From: a virus
Length of the DNA: 21,719 nucleotides
IMG/VR virus record: IMGVR_UViG_3300020183_000526
Span: 1-21,719 of that record
Strand: one strand, 5' to 3'
Shown: positions 1 through 6,512 of the stretch, piece by piece
Position numbering within the stretch: position 1 is the stretch's first letter
How the letters are laid out: each line of letters starts with the position of its first letter
Notes under the pieces: model-generated
What the model was told of the DNA's origin: nothing
Database searches by the model: none
The model's input: only the letters and a program-made list of their open reading frames with translations
Program-made: the position numbers and the translations under genes

Positions 1-2662
1 CCTTATGAAGAGCGATCATCCCGGCCTTTGTCTGGTCAGCAGCCGAGCCTTGAATAAGGCGATTCAGTCCTTTGTAAGTGAACGCTCGCTTAATCGAACG
101 ACCGTATTCTATAACGGCCTGCTCATATGGCAGGGCCTTGTTTACGCCCCACTGCGTGGGCTCCCAGAGCGGGAATCGGCACTTACGGCCAAGCAAGGTT
201 CGGATTGATCCGCCGGAGGCCGGGTGCTCAATGCGCTTTTGGACGGCGTCCACTGTGCCCTTGAGGAACGGTACGCGGGTGTGGAAGGTTTGGATGAGCT
301 CACCTGCCTCGTCCACAGGAAGATCCAGCTGTTGAGCCATTTTGGCCTTCCCTGCGCCGTACATGATGGCCAGGGTGCAGTTTGAAACTAGGACGCCCGA
401 TACAGTGAAACGATGGCGGGGTCCGGCGTTGAGGATGTCGTAGACCTTCGCATACCGTTTCGTTTGTACTCCGCAAGCTGATCCGGAAGCACTCCGCGCG
501 TCACAAGCTTTGTTGTCCAACCCGGCGTGAATTCGTAAAAAGGGTGATCCGTCTTTACCAGATGCCACAAGTGACCCAAGCACACTTTTTGCCCTTTGTA
601 AGAGACGTAGTGCGTGATTCTCCTGTTGGCATTGTTCTGAGACGACGTGGCGCAACGAATGTTGCCTCTGCTGTAGCCCTTGTTGTTGTCGATCCGGTCG
701 ATCTGTTTGCTCACCCACTGTTCGGCTGGGGCCACAGTAAGAAGATACTCCACGAGCTCTTTGATCGACCCAAATTCGCACGTTATTCCACGTGCGCCAT
801 AGCCCCGAAAGCCCTTGTCGCTTGGGTTGTTGCAGCGTTGAAAAATAGCAGTCGCTCTTTTCTGTAGAAGGCCTACTTCTCTTGATGAGACCAGTAAATT
901 GCCTTCCCGTTGGTGCCTTCCCCGCGTAGCACATGATTGGCATTGCCGCGATTTCCCCGCCTTCAAGTTTTCCAATAACTTCCAGGCCTCTGTTCCACAG
1001 TCGCAGCGCACTTTGATGTATTGATGATGGCCTTTTCTCTGTATCTCCAGACTCGTGACGGTCCACATATTGAATCGCTTGTTCAGCATTTCCTGTGGAA
1101 ACGAGGTCATCCAGTCTTGATGCTGCGACCCCGAAAGGAATCTTCCCTGATTGGACTGTCCAGACGTCGTGGTCCGGTGTTGCTGTGAGATTGCCATGGG
1201 TAATGACCTCCTTGGTTCCCATGAAGGCCACTCCTTCATGACTCACCCACTCTACCCCATCCCATACTTTATCGTCCACCCTTATTTTTTCAATAGGGAC
1301 AAGGCCTCGGTCTGTTAGGACAAGTTGCCCTTCTGCAATGCAGGTCTTCGCCACCTTGCGCGAGACGTTAGCCGCTTGAGCCACGATCTGATAGAAGTCA
1401 GTACTGGGATCTTTTTGGTAAGCATCGACAATTCCTTCTGTGCCGGGGAGACCCAAGAGCGATGCATAGTGGATCAGGATCCGTGGTTCTTGGCTAGAGA
1501 AGTCACAAGCAGCCCAGGTGTCGCCTTCTTCTGGTAAGAACAGCCCACGGACCATCGGCCCAATAACCTCATGCCGTGCAGGAACCTGCTGAAGGTTTGG
1601 GTTGGCCATGGACAGTCGTCCTGTGACCGTGCCGCCTTCATCAGAACGCAGCTGGTTGACGTGGGGGTGGATGCGGCCGTCGGCGGCGGAGAAGTCCAGG
1701 TAGGGCTGCAGGAACGTGCCGTGGGTCTTGTTCAGTTCACGTGCTTCGATGATGAGCTTGGCAATGGGGTGTTCGTGGTTCTGGAGGAATGACCGGGTGA
1801 AGCTGGGCAGTCCTGTGTTGCTCTTTGGGTAGGGAAGTTTGAGCTTGTCAAAGGCAATGGCGATGCTTGCAGCGGCCCAGATCTCAACCGAGGATCCTGT
1901 TAATTTCTTCAACTCGCGCTGTAGTGTCTCTTCGCGCTCTTGCATCTGCACGATGAGGGTCTTGGCGCGGTCGCGGTCAAAGCGGATGCCGCGCTTGGTG
2001 AGGTTGATGAGAATGGGCAGGAGCTCTGTTTCGAGGTCAAAGATCGACTCGATGTTTTCCTTGCGCAGCACAGTCTGGAAGTGTTGCCAGAGCTTTAGCG
2101 TGAGCGCGGCGTCTTGCTCGGCGTATTCACCAACAAACATCGCAGGCAGCTTCCAGAGCTCCTTTTTGGCGTGGACGTTAAAGTCACTGGCGGCATCTTT
2201 TAGGGCCTGCTCGGACTTGATCTCTTTGAGATAGTCAAAGCCCAGGGCGTTGAGGCTGTAGGAAAAGCGGTTCTCATCAATCAGCGGGGCCGCGATCATT
2301 GTGTCCAGGATTCGACCCTTAATCTCATATCCGTGGGCCATGAGCCACCCGCAATCGTAAGCTGCATTGTGCATAACTTTGTCAGCGGGAAGCAGAAGAA
2401 CTCGTCTGATGAAGCGCTCAACGAGCCCCTGGTCAAGATTCCCTCCACCTTGATGTCTAACAGGGAAGTATCCGGTCCATCCGTCAACAGCGATGGCGTA
2501 ACCAACAATGTAGCCATCGTTTCTTGGCCATCCGGGGCCGTATTTCTCCATGTTAGGGTCACATGTTTCGAGGTCAATTGCGATCTCCTTCGCGTCCGAT
2601 AGGTCTGGGAATTTGTCCGGGGGGACCCACTCTGTCTGGCGTGGGAACAGAGGTAATGTCAT
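1..2662 (-). CDS. polA: Family A DNA polymerase (Pol I-like), intein-containing, 3' end beyond window
   Basis: Replicative phage DNA polymerase with a proofreading exonuclease domain, interrupted by an intein. It starts at ATG 2662 in an ATGA overlap with the upstream helicase gene and is open to the left edge, so the C-terminus (including motif C, HDE) is missing. The N-extein is 440 residues. Exonuclease motifs are AIDLETCD (D30, E32), HNAAYD (N99, D103) and YAEQD (Y180, D184). Polymerase features are TGRLSMANPNLQQVP (347-361), motif A DFSSQEPR (D387) and the O-helix (motif B), read across the splice junction as RKVAKT then CTLAIMYG. The C-extein continues with LIQGSAAD, typical of Pol I. 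Aligned to E. coli RRSAKAINFGLIYG, residue 762 is Leu instead of Phe. The intein occupies 380-1342, so active polymerase requires splicing. The weak ribosome site suggests translational coupling to the helicase. Family assignment is firm. Confidence 0.95.
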   Translation of the reverse strand, partial: MTLPLFPRQTEWVPPDKFPDLSDAKEIAIDLETCDPNMEKYGPGWPRNDGYIVGYAIAVDGWTGYFPVRHQGGGNLDQGLVERFIRRVLLLPADKVMHNAAYDCGWLMAHGYEIKGRILDTMIAAPLIDENRFSYSLNALGFDYLKEIKSEQALKDAASDFNVHAKKELWKLPAMFVGEYAEQDAALTLKLWQHFQTVLRKENIESIFDLETELLPILINLTKRGIRFDRDRAKTLIVQMQEREETLQRELKKLTGSSVEIWAAASIAIAFDKLKLPYPKSNTGLPSFTRSFLQNHEHPIAKLIIEARELNKTHGTFLQPYLDFSAADGRIHPHVNQLRSDEGGTVTGRLSMANPNLQQVPARHEVIGPMVRGLFLPEEGDTWAACDFSSQEPRILIHYASLLGLPGTEGIVDAYQKDPSTDFYQIVAQAANVSRKVAKTCIAEGQLVLTDRGLVPIEKIRVDDKVWDGVEWVSHEGVAFMGTKEVITHGNLTATPDHDVWTVQSGKIPFGVAASRLDDLVSTGNAEQAIQYVDRHESGDTEKRPSSIHQSALRLWNRGLEVIGKLEGGEIAAMPIMCYAGKAPTGRQFTGLIKRSRPSTEKSDCYFSTLQQPKRQGLSGLWRTWNNVRIWVDQRARGVSSYCGPSRTVGEQTDRPDRQQQGLQQRQHSLRHVVSEQCQQENHALRLLQRAKSVLGSLVASGKDGSPFLRIHAGLDNKACDARSASGSACGVQTKRYAKVYDILNAGPRHRFTVSGVLVSNCTLAIMYGAGKAKMAQQLDLPVDEAGELIQTFHTRVPFLKGTVDAVQKRIEHPASGGSIRTLLGRKCRFPLWEPTQWGVNKALPYEQAVIEYGRSIKRAFTYKGLNRLIQGSAADQTKAGMIALHK
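388..1197 (-). CDS. HNH homing endonuclease nested out of frame inside the polymerase intein
   Basis: 269-residue DNA endonuclease, probably the mobility enzyme of the intein. It lies in the +1 frame relative to the polymerase and intein. A four-cysteine zinc-binding region comes first (VRCDCG, C65 and C67; CQSC, C86 and C89), preceded by RFNMWTV, which resembles the start of many phage HNH proteins. The nuclease core follows: QRCNNPSDKGFRGYGARGI (about 120-138), then QIDRIDNNKGYSRGNIRCA (165-183) and SSQNNANRR. This is the pattern of phage HNH endonucleases with the DRIDN signature. The start is ATG 1197, because AAGGAGGT (1213-1206) lies 8 bases upstream. An ATG at 1239 in the same frame has only a weak site, and ATG 1110 would also keep the zinc and HNH regions. 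The stop TAG is 8 bases before the intein end, so the 3' end is also read as block F in the other frame. Family is firm; cleavage of the intein-free polymerase gene is inferred. Confidence 0.88.
   Translation of the reverse strand: MAISQQHRTTTSGQSNQGRFLSGSQHQDWMTSFPQEMLNKRFNMWTVTSLEIQRKGHHQYIKVRCDCGTEAWKLLENLKAGKSRQCQSCATRGRHQREGNLLVSSREVGLLQKRATAIFQRCNNPSDKGFRGYGARGITCEFGSIKELVEYLLTVAPAEQWVSKQIDRIDNNKGYSRGNIRCATSSQNNANRRITHYVSYKGQKVCLGHLWHLVKTDHPFYEFTPGWTTKLVTRGVLPDQLAEYKRNGMRRSTTSSTPDPAIVSLYRAS
1206..1213 (-). promoter_or_regulatory. Strong Shine-Dalgarno of the nested HNH gene
   Basis: AAGGAGGT read on the minus strand, 8 bases before ATG 1197. In the intein frame the same bases form part of the Thr-Lys-Glu-Val codons (residues 43-46), so the site serves two roles. 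It is much stronger than the ribosome sites of the polymerase and helicase genes and decides the HNH start. Confidence 0.75.
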
Positions 2663-4158
2663 AAGGTAAAGCCTCTTGAATAGGTTTCGGGTTCGACGAT
2701 ATGCAATTCTCTTTTTGCTCGGGTCAGGCCCACATAGAGCAGTCTGCGCATGTCATCGGGATTCTTTTGCAGTTCTTCCATGAACCGTGCTGAGAGGTCC
2801 AGGCGCAGTAGGACATTGTCCGCCTCCCCGCCTTTTGCCGCGTGGACCGTGGACAGTTTTACGGGGGCCTCGCCTGTTAGGCGCACCCCACGCCTAAGAA
2901 GAGCGATGATGTAGTTGCGCTTATCCTCGGCGATCTTGGTCAGGGCCTCGTGCCAGATGACATCGGTCAGTAGGCCGTGGTGGTCTTTAAGCTTTTGCAG
3001 GGTGTAGAGAGCCTCGGGATCACCGTCTTTAAAGGACTTATTGCCGCGTTTGACAAACTCCGTGCCGAGGTGTTTGTAGACCAGCGCCACGGTCGCGTAG
3101 TCCACTTCCTTGCCCTTGCGCAGGTTCTCCCATCCGATGACGGCGCGCACGATGGTCTCAGAAACGCTGCGATGGCCGTTGCGCTCGAAGAGAACGCCTT
3201 GGTCCAAGAGCCAGCCGTGGATGGGCGTGAGGTAGTAGTTCGTGAAGGCAAGGATGAGCCAGTTGCCCTTGGTCACGTCCACGTCGCTAAAGCGGTTGTA
3301 CCAAAAGAGCGAGCCTTCAAATCCTTCCTTTGGTCGCCATGTCTTTGGCTGTCTAATGCGTATCCGGTCGGATACTTCGTTGGCAAGATCGTGAATGACC
3401 GGTGGGACGCGATAGGACTGGTCAAGGATGATGTTCTCTCCTGGCAGCGAGAGGAAGGTGTCTACGTCCGCCCCTGCCCAACGGTAAATGGCCTGATCAT
3501 CATCCCCGGCGATGAAGGTTGTAACGCTACGCGCTACAAGTTCCTGGACCAAGTTCCATTGCAAACGAGAGAGATCCTGTGCCTCGTCGATGATGAGCAA
3601 CTCCAGCGTGGGCAGGCGCTCGGGTTCGAGGATGATTTTTTCTAGGAGATCGGTGAAGTCAAAGAGCAGGCGCTGTTCTTTGTACTGGCGATAGGTGCGC
3701 TCAACAAACTCAAAGTGCCACCACTCGATGGAAAGGCCGCTCTGGTTGTAGTGTGTGCGCAGGTCCATGCCCCGGATCCGGGCAAGGTTGATCTCATTGA
3801 GAATCGGGTTGTCTGTTTTGACAAGGCCCTCTTCATCTGATTCGTCAACCGTCAGCGTGAGCCGTGCAAGCTTGGCAAATTCCCTAAAGTGCTCGGGCGA
3901 CATCATGTCATTTTGCTTAACGCCCAGGCAGTGGTAGGCAAGACTGTGTAGCGTCCGAAACCACGGGAAGTCACTGTTACTCTGCAGGTGCGGGAACTTC
4001 ACAATCGCCCGCTCCTTGGCCTCGGCGGCCGCCTTGCGGGTGAAGGCAAAGTAGCCGATGTTCAAGGGCAGTGTGCCTTGTTCCAAGTACCGCTCTACGG
4101 TGTTGAGCAGGTAGGTTGTTTTGCCAGTACCGGGAGGGCCGAAGACCTTGTATATCAT
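2659..4158 (-). CDS. SF1 (UvrD/Rep-like) DNA helicase
   Basis: ATP-dependent 3'-5' type DNA helicase of 499 residues, probably unwinding at the phage replication fork or in repair. Motif I is GPPGTGKTT (7-15) and motif Ia is FAFTRKAAAEAKERA (38-51). Motif II is IIDEAQD (about 189-195), motif III is GDDDQAIYRWAGA (218-230), motif IV is LDQSYR (245-250), motif V is STVHAAKG (436-443) and motif VI is LLYVGLTRAKRE (473-484). It is shorter than cellular UvrD (about 720 residues), with reduced 1B/2B subdomains, as in compact phage SF1 helicases. Its ATG overlaps the primase stop by one base (TGATG) and its stop overlaps the polymerase ATG (ATGA), so the three genes are translationally coupled and probably made together. 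The ribosome site is weak. Its direction of movement is inferred from the family. Confidence 0.92.
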   Translation of the reverse strand: MIYKVFGPPGTGKTTYLLNTVERYLEQGTLPLNIGYFAFTRKAAAEAKERAIVKFPHLQSNSDFPWFRTLHSLAYHCLGVKQNDMMSPEHFREFAKLARLTLTVDESDEEGLVKTDNPILNEINLARIRGMDLRTHYNQSGLSIEWWHFEFVERTYRQYKEQRLLFDFTDLLEKIILEPERLPTLELLIIDEAQDLSRLQWNLVQELVARSVTTFIAGDDDQAIYRWAGADVDTFLSLPGENIILDQSYRVPPVIHDLANEVSDRIRIRQPKTWRPKEGFEGSLFWYNRFSDVDVTKGNWLILAFTNYYLTPIHGWLLDQGVLFERNGHRSVSETIVRAVIGWENLRKGKEVDYATVALVYKHLGTEFVKRGNKSFKDGDPEALYTLQKLKDHHGLLTDVIWHEALTKIAEDKRNYIIALLRRGVRLTGEAPVKLSTVHAAKGGEADNVLLRLDLSARFMEELQKNPDDMRRLLYVGLTRAKRELHIVEPETYSRGFTL

Positions 4159-5684
4159 CAGAACGGACTCACTTTGCTCTGCTCAGGCGTCTCGAACGGG
4201 GCGTCTTGCCGCTCGAACCGTGGGATACGCCAGCATCTTGTCTGCCTGCCTTTTAGAAACAAGGTGCATGGTTCACCGCCGAGATCGCGGACGCGCTGGG
4301 CCATGCGATTCAAGGACATGCCCAAGAAGTTATTGCGCTTTAAGTGTGCTTCGAGGTCCTTGAACCGGAAGTAGGTCTTGGCTTCTGCGTCATCCGTCCA
4401 AGGGCGGCCCATGAGAATCTCATCGCGGTCCATGGCCTGTTGCAGGTGGGTGGTGAAGTCTTCTAAGAGATCGAAGAACCGGCCAGTGAAGCTCGTGTCT
4501 TCTGGGGCCTCTTGGATCTGTTCGGTTTCGACCATCTCGCGCAGCAGGGAGTTGAGCACCTGCTCCCAGTCCTGTTTGCGTAAAGTAGGGGGCAGTACGT
4601 TGATGCGGTCGATGCAGGCCTTTTGGAAAAGGTTCTGGTTGTACAGGCTGTCGGTATCAAGCTCCAGCCGTCTGCCGTTCACGTCTAAGAACCACAGAGG
4701 CGGTTCGCTGTTGTACTTTGACAGTGAGGACAGGGCCGGGGAGTCTGGCCCGTTGGCCCCGATCCCGTGTTTGCGGGTCCTGCACATGCTGCTGTTGCAA
4801 AAGCTGTTTAAGGGCTGATCTTTGCACTTGTAGAGATAATCTTTTTTGGTCAGCTGCTTGACGATCACCTGTATTTCTGTGAGGCCCAGGGGCGGGTGAA
4901 AGTATTTGTTGTTATGTTCCATGAGCTTGGTATCCCAGTCATGGGGATGGGCTTTTTTCAGGTAGATCCCGATGTTGAAAAGCCCGTTGTTTCGTGTGCC
5001 TTCGGGAAAGCCTTGTGTGCAAAGGGCCTGCAGGCATGGTGGGCCGTCAGGAATAGGCTGGTCTGGCTTTGCTGGTGGGCTGACGTTAGGGACTTCGTCC
5101 TGTACGTGATCTGCGTAGAGTTGGTAAAACTCTTCCAGGCTTGCGGCCGTGCCGTCGTCTTTCAACGCATAGCGCATGCCCTCGTCACCTGCGAAATAGG
5201 GCAGGTTCAAGAAGTTGCCCGTGTCGCCACGGTCAACAAGGATTTCGGATTGCTTGGGGAAGATCTCTCTGCCTGCCTCGCCCAGGAGCGCGGCCATGGC
5301 CTTGAGCGTAGACTGCATATCAGCCGCTGATATGGGCTGGCGCATGAAGAGAAAGCAATGCGCGCCGCTAGATTTACTGCGGCAGACGACAAGAGGGAGT
5401 TTTAGCTTGCGGACTTTTTCTACAAGACCTTTGTGGTCTAGAGGATACTGGTCGATGTCGATGCAGCCCCAAATGCAGGTGTTGTCTGCACGGATTGGAA
5501 TAATCCCCAGGCTGGGCTCGACCCCCTGTAAATGCTTTTCCCACAGATCATCTGTTGGTGGCTGACGGACAACGACGGCCTTGCCAGTCTGTTTTCCATC
5601 ACCGCGAGACTTGTCTATTTTGTACGTCCCGTATGCAACATCCAATCCGGAGAAAATTGCTTTGAACCGTGTTATGTCGGTCAT
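4158..5684 (-). CDS. Archaeo-eukaryotic primase (AEP) fused to a PriCT/PriL-like cysteine domain
   Basis: 508-residue primase, probably synthesising primers for the polymerase encoded two genes downstream. The AEP catalytic set is visible: CIDIDQY (D76, D78), RSKSSGAH (H109) and SEILVD (D151), followed by GNFLNLPYF. This arrangement is known from primases of phages and of the TOTE conflict systems. A second domain (about 215-310) contains PPCLQALC, GTRNNGLFNIGIYL and YKCKDQPLNSFCNSSMC. C217 or C222 with C287, C296 and C301 form a four-cysteine set like a PriCT zinc site or a PriL Fe-S site. The C-terminal 200 residues are helical and charged, without a motif I recognise. No Walker A motif is seen, so the helicase function is in separate genes. 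The gene begins just after a rho-independent terminator, so its expression may depend on read-through. The AEP call is firm; the metal type is not. Confidence 0.85.
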   Translation of the reverse strand: MTDITRFKAIFSGLDVAYGTYKIDKSRGDGKQTGKAVVVRQPPTDDLWEKHLQGVEPSLGIIPIRADNTCIWGCIDIDQYPLDHKGLVEKVRKLKLPLVVCRSKSSGAHCFLFMRQPISAADMQSTLKAMAALLGEAGREIFPKQSEILVDRGDTGNFLNLPYFAGDEGMRYALKDDGTAASLEEFYQLYADHVQDEVPNVSPPAKPDQPIPDGPPCLQALCTQGFPEGTRNNGLFNIGIYLKKAHPHDWDTKLMEHNNKYFHPPLGLTEIQVIVKQLTKKDYLYKCKDQPLNSFCNSSMCRTRKHGIGANGPDSPALSSLSKYNSEPPLWFLDVNGRRLELDTDSLYNQNLFQKACIDRINVLPPTLRKQDWEQVLNSLLREMVETEQIQEAPEDTSFTGRFFDLLEDFTTHLQQAMDRDEILMGRPWTDDAEAKTYFRFKDLEAHLKRNNFLGMSLNRMAQRVRDLGGEPCTLFLKGRQTRCWRIPRFERQDAPFETPEQSKVSPF

Positions 5685-5698
5685 CTTCTTCTCGGTTG

Positions 5699-5728
5699 AA
5701 AAAGGCCGAGGGCCGTGGGCCCCCGACC
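5699..5728 (-). terminator. Rho-independent terminator between the ssDNA-binding-like and primase genes
   Basis: On the minus strand, GGTCGGGGGCC (5728-5718), loop CAC, then GGCCCTCGGCC (5714-5704). This forms an 11-bp stem with two G-U pairs, followed directly by TTTTT (5703-5699). It begins 7 bases after the stop codon of the 254-aa gene and ends 14 bases before the primase ATG. It would separate highly expressed early genes from the primase-helicase-polymerase cluster, with partial read-through. Confidence 0.8.
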
Positions 5729-5735
5729 TTGGAAG

Positions 5736-6500
5736 TTAGAACGGTGTTGTGCCTGTCTCTGCGGCCTCGTCGTGGTGCTTGACCTTCACGTCCCCGGCGT
5801 TAACCGAGGCAGCAAAAGCCTTTGCAGCCTGATAGACGAGCGCATCTTCAACAGGGCCGACACGTTCCACTTCCCAACCGAACCACTTGCCCTTGTCATT
5901 GGACTCAGCCACTGTGGTGAGTCGATAGACTTGGCTATACATGGGAGGCGTAAACAGTCCGCTCTTGCCTGCCACTTTTACGGACTGCATCATGCTGTTC
6001 CACTTGCGGGACTTCTTCAGCTGTGTGGACTTCATGCTGATCAAGGCAGGCTCAGGCGTACCGTCATCGCGAATGACCATCACATAGTGATTGGCCGTGT
6101 TCTCAATGTAGTTGCCATTGTCCAGATAGTCCTTGTTCTCGCCCGGTTCACGGTGAGTGCGCGACAGCACGTCACTGGTGGCGGGATACATTGATACAGG
6201 TGCGCCACTGCCAGACCCGCGAGGGGCCCACTCAATGTATTGCCGGACATAGGCACAAGGGACTACCTCAATGCCTTTCTTGCCATCATACAAATCACCC
6301 GTGACGCTGTTGTAAAGCATCCCAGGCATTGCCCCATCAACCGTACCAACCTCGGGTGAGGTGTTGGTCAGAAGGCGCAGAAAAGGAAGCGCAAAGTCTT
6401 CCTGATTCATGCCTTCAAAACCATCAAGGGCATCCTGCTCAAACATCGATGTGAGGGCTAAAGCACCCTCGCTTTTTGCTGCAACTTCTGTCTTGGCCAT
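5736..6500 (-). CDS. Conserved phage protein, putative ssDNA-binding or replication accessory protein
   Basis: 254 residues. I do not recognise a named domain with certainty. Seen: an N-terminal LTSMFEQDA segment (16-24) shared with the next upstream gene; a beta-rich middle; a basic block STQLKKSRKWNSMM (158-171) that could contact nucleic acid; and an acidic-to-aromatic tail, DEAAETGTTPF, reminiscent of the partner-binding C-terminal tips of bacterial and phage SSBs (known: DDDIPF-like ends). It lies between a DUF-type phage protein and the primase in the replication operon and is followed by a strong terminator, which would suit a protein needed in large amounts. Start ATG 6500; the AAGGA ribosome site overlaps the upstream stop. 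The SSB-like role is inferred from tail, composition and context only. Confidence 0.55.
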   Translation of the reverse strand: MAKTEVAAKSEGALALTSMFEQDALDGFEGMNQEDFALPFLRLLTNTSPEVGTVDGAMPGMLYNSVTGDLYDGKKGIEVVPCAYVRQYIEWAPRGSGSGAPVSMYPATSDVLSRTHREPGENKDYLDNGNYIENTANHYVMVIRDDGTPEPALISMKSTQLKKSRKWNSMMQSVKVAGKSGLFTPPMYSQVYRLTTVAESNDKGKWFGWEVERVGPVEDALVYQAAKAFAASVNAGDVKVKHHDEAAETGTTPF

Positions 6501-6512
6501 GATTCTTGGTCC

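Larger units (their letters stand above)
380..1342 (-). other. Intein in polymerase motif B (321 codons, in frame with polymerase)
   Basis: Self-splicing protein element between Thr440 of the polymerase and Cys+1. Block A is CIAEGQLVLTDRGLVPI (1-17, nucleophile Cys1). Block B is NLTATPDHDVW, with the TxxH motif T55-H58. Block F is VYDILNAGPRHRFTVSG (D302, H310). Block G is VLVSN (317-321), followed by Cys+1. The polymerase frame has no stop codon over all 963 bases. The residue before the terminal Asn is Ser320 instead of the usual His. Between about residue 85 and residue 290 the intein frame shows no LAGLIDADG, HNH or other endonuclease motif. It is rich in Gln, Arg, Ser and Leu and looks like a shadow translation of the nested HNH gene in the +1 frame. 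The element is longer than a mini-intein (about 130-150 residues) by about the size of that gene. The splicing blocks are seen directly. Splicing activity is inferred. Confidence 0.93.

Noticed and set aside
380-1342. Group I intron carrying the HNH gene in the polymerase gene
   Set aside because: The polymerase frame stays open through the whole element, and its ends encode clear intein blocks (Cys1, TPDH, DILNAGPRHRFTVSG, SN/C). An intron would not need either.
380-1342. Sequencing indels creating an apparent frame difference between intein and HNH
   Set aside because: Two compensating indels would be needed, and neither frame shows a stop near the supposed switches. A dedicated ribosome site at the HNH start also supports a real separate gene. 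Reads should still be inspected.
1839-2234. Plus-strand ORF of 131 codons opposite the polymerase
   Set aside because: Antisense shadow with Ser/Arg-rich composition typical of reverse-frame reading; the polymerase frame explains the region.
2296-2577. Minus-strand ORF of 93 codons inside the polymerase gene
   Set aside because: It is a shadow of the exonuclease domain, which has clear ExoI and ExoII motifs in another frame. There is no ribosome site or family motif.
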